NCBI GenBank assembly: GCA_031423495.1
Contig: JANPFP010000044.1
Span: 4,984-68,983, forward strand
DNA length: 64,000 nucleotides
Source of the DNA: JACPYM01 sp031423495
GTDB lineage: Bacteria > Acidobacteriota > Blastocatellia > RBC074
Direction of reading: 5' to 3'
The notes below the pieces were generated by a model. It had not been told where the DNA came from. It worked only from the letters and a program-made list of their open reading frames with translations, and ran no database searches. Below are positions 49,791 through 57,115 of the stretch, piece after piece. A program made the position numbers and the translations under genes. Position 1 is the stretch's first letter. Every line of letters starts with the position of its first letter.

Positions 49791-51397
49791 TTTTTAGCAT
49801 CACGTTGAGCCACGCCGCGATAAAACTGTTGCGCCATCGTCAATAACTCACGCCAGCCATAAACCCGTGCGCCGCGCTGTTGATTCGCCGCGCCAATCGC
49901 AAAGGCCGTACGCCACTGTTCAAACAGCACACAATAAGCCTGCCACACGCGATAACGCGGATCGTAAATATGTGTAGCCTCAGCCGTCACGCCGTTGAGT
50001 TCAATCACTTTGAACTCGCCGCGTTGAAAGGCTTCAACCGAAGCTGTGCGAAGGTCATACCGTCCGAAATAAAACCCATCGTATGATTGGCTGATGCGTT
50101 CGATGGCTTCGGCTAATGCGGGCGTCAGGTATCGCATGCCGTCCAAAAAGATTGCGCCGCGACAGTGCGAGCCGAGTTCTGCCAGCGTGACGGATTCGCC
50201 CGTCGGAATAATTTCACCCCAACGCGCGCGATGGCGTTCGCTGTAAGTCGTCGCCAGGCAAACGGCGCGTTCGTCGTGGCAAACCAGTTGTTCGAGCGTT
50301 GCTATGCCGTCGCCTGTGACCGCCGGGAAACGTTTGTCCGTAATCGAAAAGATGCGACCGTGCGTTGCGCCCGGAAAGCGAAAATAGAAAACGCCGAACT
50401 CGCGTCCCGCAATGTATTCCTGCAACACGTGATCGCTTGTCATCTCATTTAGAGCAGCGTGCAATTCGTCTGACGAACGCAGCACGCGCACGCCCGAGCC
50501 GCGCTGCCCGGCATCGGGTTTGAAGATGATCGGAAAAGTAAGTTGTTGCTCCGCGAAAAATTGTTCAGCTTGCGCGAGTTTTGTTGCGAGCGAGCTTTCA
50601 GCGCGAATCAACATAAAGCGCGCAATGAACTCATTCGCCTCGCGTAAGCCGTGCAAGATTTCGCTTTTCGATTCACCGACGAATCCGCTGGCAGGCATAG
50701 CGGGATTGGCTGCGGTAAAGATCGTCAGGTTGCGATGCTTGAGCGCGAGCCATAAGAGATAAACCACGACCGGCGGATAAAACACATAAGGCGGCCAGAA
50801 TTCCCAATGCGTCAAACGCCGCCATTGACCCAGCCATAAACGCCTGCCGCGATGCGTCAGCAATCGTAAGGCCATCCGCAAAACTAACCACAACGTCACC
50901 GCGAATATCGCCAACGCCAGCCAACCGCTGCTGTGCGCCAGCGATTGTTGAATCAACTCGCCGCCCAGCCACGCCGACAACGCGACGAGCAACGGAGTCC
51001 ACAAGGCGCTGGCGAGCAGGAAGTATCCGATGAATTGTTTGAACGAGGTACGCAACACGCCGGCGGCGAAATAGGTCGGCAAGCGCGTGCCCGGCAAAAA
51101 GCGGCTTGTCAAAATCACCAGCGCGCCGCGTTGTTGCAACCAGTGCGAAGCTCGCTCAACGGCGGCTTCGCGCAAAAACCATTTCAACGGCGCGCGCTGC
51201 AAAGCGGCGTGACCGGCCCAACGACCGGCGAGATAAAGCGCAACATCGCCGAAAAAGATGCCGATGAAACAAGCGAGCGTGCCGCTGACATATCCAATGC
51301 GCCCTTGCATCGCCAGCGCGCCTACGTGAATGGTGGTCAAGTCTTCGCTAGCGAAAGTAGCCAGCGCAATCAGAATGAATTGTTGCAAGGCGTTCAT
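49778..51397 (-). CDS. DedA (VTT) membrane domain fused to ATP-grasp ligase domain
   Basis: 539 residues. Residues 1-190 form a DedA/SNARE-associated domain (LTTIHVGALAMQGRIG, FFGDVALYLAGRW, TSRFLPGTRLPTYFAAGV) with four to five membrane segments. After a Trp/Tyr-rich linker (about 200-215), an ATP-grasp domain follows: FPIIFKPDAGQRGSGVRVLRS, LQEYIAGREFGVFYFRFPG, DKRFPAVTGDG and FKVIELNGV. DedA proteins flip or scramble phospholipids. ATP-grasp enzymes ligate amino acids or carboxylates. Last gene of the five-gene minus-strand operon, overlapping the NRDE gene by four bases. A role in modifying or exporting an aminoacyl lipid fits but is inference. Confidence 0.88.
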   Translation of the reverse strand: MNALQQFILIALATFASEDLTTIHVGALAMQGRIGYVSGTLACFIGIFFGDVALYLAGRWAGHAALQRAPLKWFLREAAVERASHWLQQRGALVILTSRFLPGTRLPTYFAAGVLRTSFKQFIGYFLLASALWTPLLVALSAWLGGELIQQSLAHSSGWLALAIFAVTLWLVLRMALRLLTHRGRRLWLGQWRRLTHWEFWPPYVFYPPVVVYLLWLALKHRNLTIFTAANPAMPASGFVGESKSEILHGLREANEFIARFMLIRAESSLATKLAQAEQFFAEQQLTFPIIFKPDAGQRGSGVRVLRSSDELHAALNEMTSDHVLQEYIAGREFGVFYFRFPGATHGRIFSITDKRFPAVTGDGIATLEQLVCHDERAVCLATTYSERHRARWGEIIPTGESVTLAELGSHCRGAIFLDGMRYLTPALAEAIERISQSYDGFYFGRYDLRTASVEAFQRGEFKVIELNGVTAEATHIYDPRYRVWQAYCVLFEQWRTAFAIGAANQQRGARVYGWRELLTMAQQFYRGVAQRDAKKKTR

Positions 51398-52122
51398 GAT
51401 GTCGAAAGGCTGGCGCGATAAGTGTCTTGCTCAATCGCGCGACAAGGCGGATGGGGCGAGTAACGAAACTCTATGCGTCGCGGCGTAACGATGAGGTGCG
51501 AAAAGCTGACGGTTTGCGCTTCGGCGCGGTGCATACAAACGGCGGCAGCGGGCGCGAGCGGTTCGTGCGAATGATGAAAGCGGTTCAACAGGTCAGTGCT
51601 GATTTCGCCAGCGGTTTTTTGTAATGCCGCAAAGTGCGCTTTCCGCTCCGCCATTACCTTGCTGGTATCGAACGACGAAGAAGTCAGCGGCTCTGAAGGC
51701 GCGTCTTCGATCAGCAACTGCGTGCCGTTCCATTGGCAAAGCTGTGCGGGCGCGTGTAACGCGACGACCGCCAGCGTGAACGGTTGAAACGAAGACAACG
51801 GCAAGCCCGCCAGGCGCGCTGCGACTTGTGGTGGGGTCACACAGTCGAGCAAGTCATACAGCAATAAGCCGCGACTGATGGGCGCGCGCTGGCTGACCGG
51901 TGGGGAAATCGTGTCGTAGCGATTGAGCAAGCTGAACGTCGTACCGAACTGGTTGACCGTCAACCACGAACCGCCGTGTTGCGCGTCAATCGGCGCGATG
52001 AACCGGACGCCGTGCAACTCACTTACGCGCGGAGGCCATGCGGCGGGGCGCGACTTGCGTTCATCGCGGTTGCAAAACAATTCGTAACCGTTCGCGTTGT
52101 GCAGCCAACTTACCGTACACAT
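51394..52122 (-). CDS. NRDE/TANGO2-family protein
   Basis: 242 residues beginning MCTVSW, with the NRDE signature FCNRDERKSRPAAWPP, then QHGGSWLTVNQFGTTFSLLN. The N-terminal Cys after Met and the CNRDE motif suggest an N-terminal-nucleophile-like hydrolase fold. The eukaryotic relative TANGO2 affects secretion and lipid and heme handling. The bacterial function is unknown. It overlaps the downstream DedA gene by four bases and follows the DinB-fold gene by four. No signal peptide. Confidence 0.85.
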   Translation of the reverse strand: MCTVSWLHNANGYELFCNRDERKSRPAAWPPRVSELHGVRFIAPIDAQHGGSWLTVNQFGTTFSLLNRYDTISPPVSQRAPISRGLLLYDLLDCVTPPQVAARLAGLPLSSFQPFTLAVVALHAPAQLCQWNGTQLLIEDAPSEPLTSSSFDTSKVMAERKAHFAALQKTAGEISTDLLNRFHHSHEPLAPAAAVCMHRAEAQTVSFSHLIVTPRRIEFRYSPHPPCRAIEQDTYRASLSTS

Positions 52123-52126
52123 ATCG

Positions 52127-52657
52127 TTACTTTTTGACCTGTTCCCAGTGTTTCAACGTCGAAGGCGCGACACCAAATTCCTTGCTGGGTTTGATGCCTT
52201 GCGCGCGCAGCATCAACGCGACCAGCGCGTAATGATGCACCGTATGGCTCAACAAAAACTGCAACTCGCGTTCGAGCGAAGTCACCGCCCAATGCGGCGA
52301 ATCCTGTCGCGCTTGCAATACGGTCGCTGATAAGTCGGGCATGAGGCCTTGCAACGCCGCCATCGTCGCGGCGATACGGCTTTGCGCATAAAAGCGATCC
52401 TGCTCAATACGCACGTCACGCGCGCGCCGGTCGTAATCAATCAAGCCCGTTTCCAGCCCTTGCAAAAAGCTCGTGTATGAATCGAGGCAATGCCTGATGT
52501 GACTGCTTACGCCGTAATCGAACAGCGGTTTGACGGTGCGTGTATAAGCCGCGTCATCCAACCGCGTGAGCAATTGCGCGCCTTGTCCCAACACTGCGAG
52601 GTTCGCGGCGATGAGCGTATTGACTGCTAACATTGCTGGTTTAGCTGCTGTAGTCAT
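52127..52657 (-). CDS. DinB-like four-helix protein
   Basis: 176 residues, all helical. His residues VSSHIRHCLDS (near 52) and SHTVHHYALVALML (near 140) occupy the two DinB metal-binding helices. An N-terminal helix (NTLIAANLAVLGQGAQLL) completes the fold. The substrate is unknown, perhaps thiol-dependent. Its ATG overlaps the PlsC-family stop by four bases, so translation is probably coupled. It is distinct from the DinB gene at 4980. Confidence 0.75.
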   Translation of the reverse strand: MTTAAKPAMLAVNTLIAANLAVLGQGAQLLTRLDDAAYTRTVKPLFDYGVSSHIRHCLDSYTSFLQGLETGLIDYDRRARDVRIEQDRFYAQSRIAATMAALQGLMPDLSATVLQARQDSPHWAVTSLERELQFLLSHTVHHYALVALMLRAQGIKPSKEFGVAPSTLKHWEQVKK

Positions 52658-53478
52658 AGTTTTTCCAATCTTGATGGGAGATATGAAAGTGATGAGAGAA
52701 ATAGGAGTTTTTGATAAACCACTTGGTGCGCTTGCACATTAGCGGCGATGTGCGCTTGTGCGGCGCGTGCCAGTGTTTTGCGATCACTAGCGGGCAACGG
52801 CGTTGTACCGAAATGCACTGCGGCACAAAAGCTCGTGAGTTGAAACAGCCGCCACAAATGCGGCACGAAATCCATCTCGCCCCACCAACAAACTGATTCA
52901 GCGGCGGGCGACTCGTGCGCCGCCGTCGCGTAATGCAAGTTCGCGTAATGCACCGGCACGCTCAACTTGACCGCCGGCTCGAGCAGTGGCGATTTGAAGG
53001 GCGACACGCTCGCGCCCGCACTCGTCGTGCCTTCGGGAAAGACGATGACACTGCGGCCAGCGCGCAAGGCTGATTCAATCAAGGCATTGACGCGCAAAAT
53101 GTCGCGCTTGCGTCCGCGTTCGATAAAGATCGTACCCATGCAACGCGACAAAAATCCGATGAGCGGCCAACGGGCGACTTCGCTTTTGGCTACGAACACA
53201 GCGTCGCAGCACAACGCGAATACGATCACGTCAAGGTAACTAAGATGATTTGAGACCAGCATTACAGTTCCGCGCGGAGCCACTCCGCTGGCCTGCAAGT
53301 TCATTCCCATCAAAGCCGCATTGGCGCGCGCCCATTGCCTGAAGGCGAAACAGCGCCAGCGCCAGGTGAGCGCCGCCGACCACGAAACGAATGGCAAGCC
53401 GCACGCCCAGATAACAAAGCCCGCGAGCAAGAGCGCGATGAACAAAATGCTTTTCGTAATTGATTTGAGCGTTCGCAT
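52654..53478 (-). CDS. PlsC-family acyltransferase, likely OlsA-type in ornithine lipid synthesis
   Basis: The start is ATG 53476-53478, five to six bases after GAGGA. The two adjacent ATGs differ by one residue. 274 residues with an N-terminal membrane segment (ILFIALLLAGFVIWA) and acyltransferase motifs NHLSYLD (HxxxxD form), FIERGRKRD and FPEGTTSAG. It could acylate lysophosphatidate (PlsC) or lyso-ornithine lipid (OlsA). Placement directly after the OlsB-like gene favours the latter, by inference. There is no fused OlsF architecture. Confidence 0.85.
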   Translation of the reverse strand: MRTLKSITKSILFIALLLAGFVIWACGLPFVSWSAALTWRWRCFAFRQWARANAALMGMNLQASGVAPRGTVMLVSNHLSYLDVIVFALCCDAVFVAKSEVARWPLIGFLSRCMGTIFIERGRKRDILRVNALIESALRAGRSVIVFPEGTTSAGASVSPFKSPLLEPAVKLSVPVHYANLHYATAAHESPAAESVCWWGEMDFVPHLWRLFQLTSFCAAVHFGTTPLPASDRKTLARAAQAHIAANVQAHQVVYQKLLFLSSLSYLPSRLEKL

Positions 53479-53500
53479 CATCTTCCTCTTCACTGGCTCA

Positions 53501-54277
53501 CTAGCTCGCCAAAAACTTGTGCGCGCGTTCGTTGAGTTGCGCGAAATCAAACAACGTAAAGAAATCAATTGTGCCGAATTGCCGATCAAGCGCGGGCGGG
53601 CCGCAGACTTTTGCGCCGAAGCGTAAATAGCTTTGCAGCAATTTTGGAATCGCGAGCGGCGCGAGTTCGCTGGCTTCTATCAACTCGGTGTCATCGCACT
53701 CAAAGCCTGCGCGCGGCGGAACGAACAAACGCGGATGCAAATGTCCGGCTTGTCCGAGTTGTTGCGCCAAGACCCAGCCGTCGCGCGGTTGCTGGCTGCG
53801 CAACGAACAGCATCCGAACAAATAACGCTTGCCGCACTGTTGCGCATATCCCGCGATGCCGCGCCACAGCAACAAAAACGCTTCTGAATGGCGCTGTTCT
53901 GGCGTGATGCACGCGCGCCCCAGCTCGATAGATTGTTGCTGCACCGAGGCAGGCAAATAGGAAAGGTCGAATTCCGTCGCCGAATAAAACCCGCGTCCCG
54001 CTTTCGCCATGCCATAAGTTTGTAAGCGATAAGTGCCGATCAACTGCCCACTCGTGTTTTCGGTCAACAGCAAGTGATCGCACTGCTGGTCGAACGGATC
54101 GGCATCGCGTCCGGTATGAAATGACTCAGCCAGGCCTTCGCCTAATTCGAGATTGAATACGTTAAAGCGCAAGCGTTGTGCGGCGGCGAGATCGTCTTCG
54201 TCGTCAGCCAGCCGCAACGTGAATTTCTCGGTGCGTAACAGCAAATCGGTGCGGCGTGATAATTGTGCCAGCGGCAT
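53501..54277 (-). CDS. olsB: OlsB-like ornithine/amino-acid N-acyltransferase
   Basis: 258 residues. LAAAQRLRFNVFNLELGE, HLLLTENTSGQLIGTYRLQT, EFDLSYL and IELGRACITPEQR match the acyl-ACP-dependent N-acyltransferase/hemolysin-type family (GNAT fold). The C-terminus is FDFAQLNERAHKFLAS. It would attach 3-hydroxy fatty acid to ornithine, giving lyso-ornithine lipid, the substrate of the OlsA-like gene 22 bases downstream. AAGGAG precedes ATG 54277. It is the first gene of the minus-strand operon. The hairpin at 54323-54373 lies upstream, shared with the divergent GMC gene. Confidence 0.82.
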   Translation of the reverse strand: MPLAQLSRRTDLLLRTEKFTLRLADDEDDLAAAQRLRFNVFNLELGEGLAESFHTGRDADPFDQQCDHLLLTENTSGQLIGTYRLQTYGMAKAGRGFYSATEFDLSYLPASVQQQSIELGRACITPEQRHSEAFLLLWRGIAGYAQQCGKRYLFGCCSLRSQQPRDGWVLAQQLGQAGHLHPRLFVPPRAGFECDDTELIEASELAPLAIPKLLQSYLRFGAKVCGPPALDRQFGTIDFFTLFDFAQLNERAHKFLAS

Positions 54278-54322
54278 ACGTCGTTCTCCTTCGCGGGCTA
54301 TATGCGAAGCCTAAAGCGGTTT

Positions 54323-54373
54323 ATTCCCTGTGCTGAATCCTCTGTCCCCGACAAAGGATTCAGCACAGGGAAT
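54323..54373. repeat. Perfect 18-bp inverted repeat between divergent genes
   Basis: Arms at 54323-54340 and 54356-54373, loop 15. It lies in the promoter space between olsB and the GMC gene, so a terminator role is unlikely. Confidence 0.93.
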
Positions 54374-54416
54374 AATTGGTTTGGTTTTTGGATTACTTCA
54401 GCCGGAGGAAACATTC

Positions 54417-55985
54417 ATGCCGATTCACGAACATTACGACATCATCATCATTGGCACGGGCGCAGGCGGCGGTACGCTGGCGCAGAAGCTCGCGCCTTCG
54501 GGCAAACGGATCCTTTTGCTGGAACGCGGCGGATACGTGCCGCGCGAGAAAGACAATTGGGAGCCGCGCGCCGTCAATCTCGAAGGCAAGTATCAAACGA
54601 AAGAAGTTTGGCGCGACCAAGATGGCAAGCCGATGCATCCGCACACTAATTACAACGTAGGCGGTAATACCAAGTTTTATGGCGCGGCGCTGTTTCGCTT
54701 TCGCAAAGAGGATTTCGGGCAGTTGCGCCATCACGGTGGCTTTTCGCCCGCGTGGCCGCTTTCTTACGACGACCTCGAACCTCATTACACGCAGGCCGAG
54801 CAGCTTTATCACGTGCACGGTGAGCGCGACGAAGACCCTACCGAACCATGGGCCAGCGCGCCTTATCCGCACGCGGCGGTCAGCCACGAACCGCGCATTC
54901 AACATCTCGCCGAAGATTTCGCGCGGCTCGGATGCAAGCCCTTTCACGTGCCGCTTGGCATCAAGCTGAAAGAAAACGATCCGAAGAGCGAGTGCATTCG
55001 TTGCGCCACGTGCGACGGCTTTCCGTGCTTGGTGCAGGCCAAAGCTGACGCGCACGTATGCGGAGTCGAACCGGCTTTGAATTATCCGAATGTGACGCTG
55101 CTCACCGATGCGCTGGTGACGAAACTCGAAACGAGTCCGTCAGGCCGCGAGGTCACGGCGGTCAACGTAACGCGCCACGGAGCGGCTGAAAGTTATTCCG
55201 CCGATGTCGTAGTGTTGTCGTGTGGCGCGATCAATTCGGCGGCGTTGTTGTTGCGTTCAGTGAGCGAACGTCATCCGCACGGCCTTGCAAACAGTAGCGA
55301 TGTCGTAGGGCGTCATTATATGGGGCACGTCAATTCGGTGATGCTGGCGGTGTCGAAATGTCCCAACCCGACGGTGTTTCAAAAGACGCTGGGGGTGAAT
55401 GATTTTTATTTCGGCGCGGATGATTACGAATACCCGCTCGGCCACATTTCATTCGTAGGCAAGCTCGACGGCGTGACGCTCTCTGCCGGAGCGCCCGCCA
55501 TCGCGCCGGGCTTTACGCTTGAGCTAATGGCAAAGCATTCGCTGGATTTTTGGCTTACGTCAGAAGACCTACCCGATCCCGAAAACCGCGTGACGCTCGA
55601 TAAACAAGGCAACATCGTCTTATCGTATACGCCCAACAACCTTGAACCGCATCAACGCTTGCAGGCCAAGTTGCAAAACCTGATGAAGCAGCAAACCAAA
55701 TGCGACGTACACGGGCACGACTGCCATCAGGGCTTGTTCTCGCGCAACCTGTTTTTGGCCGAACGTATTCCGCTCGCAGGCGTAGCCCATCAAAACGGCA
55801 CGATTCGTTTCGGCACTGATCCCAAAACTTCGGCGCTCGATGTGAATTGCAAAGCGCACGACGTGGACAACCTTTATGTCGTGGATGGCAGCTTTTTCTG
55901 TTCGAGTGCGGCAGTGAATCCGGCGCTGACGATTATGGCGAATGCGTTGCGCGTCGGAGAGCACCTGTTGGAAAGGATGAAATGA
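54417..55985 (+). CDS. GMC-family FAD-dependent oxidoreductase
   Basis: The start is ATG 54417, after GGAGGAA (54404-54410). Upstream in-frame sequence includes the hairpin. 522 residues: FAD-binding DIIIIGTGAGGG (residues 9-20), ERGGY, YNVGGNTKFYGAALFR, a Cys cluster (CIRCATCDGFPC) unusual among GMC enzymes, ADVVVLSCGAINSAALLL, and the C-terminal GAVAHQNGTIRFG-type active-site region with His in AHQN and Asn in VNPALTI. It oxidises an alcohol or sugar. No signal peptide is visible. The VOC gene start overlaps its stop. Confidence 0.88.
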   Translation: MPIHEHYDIIIIGTGAGGGTLAQKLAPSGKRILLLERGGYVPREKDNWEPRAVNLEGKYQTKEVWRDQDGKPMHPHTNYNVGGNTKFYGAALFRFRKEDFGQLRHHGGFSPAWPLSYDDLEPHYTQAEQLYHVHGERDEDPTEPWASAPYPHAAVSHEPRIQHLAEDFARLGCKPFHVPLGIKLKENDPKSECIRCATCDGFPCLVQAKADAHVCGVEPALNYPNVTLLTDALVTKLETSPSGREVTAVNVTRHGAAESYSADVVVLSCGAINSAALLLRSVSERHPHGLANSSDVVGRHYMGHVNSVMLAVSKCPNPTVFQKTLGVNDFYFGADDYEYPLGHISFVGKLDGVTLSAGAPAIAPGFTLELMAKHSLDFWLTSEDLPDPENRVTLDKQGNIVLSYTPNNLEPHQRLQAKLQNLMKQQTKCDVHGHDCHQGLFSRNLFLAERIPLAGVAHQNGTIRFGTDPKTSALDVNCKAHDVDNLYVVDGSFFCSSAAVNPALTIMANALRVGEHLLERMK

Positions 55986-57103
55986 AAGCGATGTATTCAA
56001 TAAATCAAAAGGCAAAAGGCAAAGGGCAAAAGGCAAAAATGCGGAGCTTCGCATTTTTCAGACATCTAGGTTTGCGCAAAGTGAAAAGGCATTTTCGCCT
56101 TTTGCCCTTTGCCTTTTGCCTTTTGATTTCTGTCAGCCTCGCGCAAACCCCGCTCGTCAAAGCCGTAGACAGCATCGGCCTCACGGTCAGCGACGCAGAC
56201 CGTTCCGTCGAATTTTTCAGCAAAGCCTTGTCGTTCGAGAAAGTCAGTGACACGGAAGTCACGGGCGATGATTACGAACACCTGCAAGGCGTATTCGGCT
56301 TGCGGATGCGCGTCGTGCGGATGCGTCTAGGCGATGAGTTCATCGAGTTGACTGAGTACCTCGCACCGCGCGGGCGTCACATTCCAGCCGATGCGCGCAG
56401 CAACGATCATAGCTTTCAACACATTGCCATCATCACTTCGGATATGGCGCGCGCCTATCAGTGGTTGCGCAAAAACAAAGTTGAACACGCTTCGACGGGG
56501 CCGCAACGTTTGCCTGATTGGAATAAAAACGCGGGCGGCATTGAGGCGTTTTATTTCAAAGACCCTGACGGACACGCGCTTGAAATCCTGCAATTTCCTC
56601 AAGGCAAAGGCGACGCGAAATGGCATCAGTTAGCGCAACCAGACGCGGAAGATAAGCTGTTTTTGGGAATTGACCATACGGCGATTGTCGTGAGCGATAC
56701 CGAGACGAGCTTGAAATTCTATCGCGATACGTTGGGGCTACGCGTGGTCGGCGCGAGCGAGAATTACGGCAACGAGCAGGAGCGTTTGAATAACATATTC
56801 GGCGCGCGCTTGCGCATCACGGCGTTGAGAGCGGCGCAAGGGCCGGGCATTGAATTTTTGGAATACCTCGCACCGAGTGACGGACGTGCTGCGCCACGCG
56901 ATCTGAAAGCGAACGACTTGATGCACTGGCAAACTAGGCTGGTTACGAATGACCTTGAATCGGCAGCTGCGCGCGTGCGCGAAAAACGCTATCCATTTGT
57001 TTCATCAGGCTTGATTCAATTGCCGGAAGCAGCGTTGGGATTCAAGCGCGGCTTGTTGGTGCGCGACCCTGATGCGCACGCGGCGCAGTTGATTGAAAAG
57101 TAA
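55982..57103 (+). CDS. Exported double-VOC (glyoxalase-fold) protein
   Basis: The start is ATG 55982, which overlaps the GMC stop (ATGA). ATG 56039 is an alternative. The hydrophobic signal core (RLLPFAFCLLISVSLA) is encoded by the right arm of an inverted repeat (56092-56129). The mature part has two VOC domains of about 120-150 residues: GLTVSDADRSVEFFSKALSFE, then DHTAIVVSDTETSLKFYRDTLGL. Repeat strands end in EFLEYLAP or ELTEYLAP (Glu ligand). VOC pairs usually form one metal site. It may act on an oxidised product of the GMC enzyme, which is inference from neighbourhood. Confidence 0.8.
   Translation: MKAMYSINQKAKGKGQKAKMRSFAFFRHLGLRKVKRHFRLLPFAFCLLISVSLAQTPLVKAVDSIGLTVSDADRSVEFFSKALSFEKVSDTEVTGDDYEHLQGVFGLRMRVVRMRLGDEFIELTEYLAPRGRHIPADARSNDHSFQHIAIITSDMARAYQWLRKNKVEHASTGPQRLPDWNKNAGGIEAFYFKDPDGHALEILQFPQGKGDAKWHQLAQPDAEDKLFLGIDHTAIVVSDTETSLKFYRDTLGLRVVGASENYGNEQERLNNIFGARLRITALRAAQGPGIEFLEYLAPSDGRAAPRDLKANDLMHWQTRLVTNDLESAAARVREKRYPFVSSGLIQLPEAALGFKRGLLVRDPDAHAAQLIEK
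56002..56129. repeat. 38-bp inverted repeat inside the VOC gene's 5' end
   Basis: Arms at 56002-56039 and 56092-56129 match at 37 of 38 positions, with units of AAAAGGC. A second hairpin (AAAAATGCG/CGCATTTTT, 56035-56058) overlaps the left arm's end and extends into the loop. Both arms are translated. Confidence 0.93.
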
Positions 57104-57115
57104 AAAGCAGTAGTC

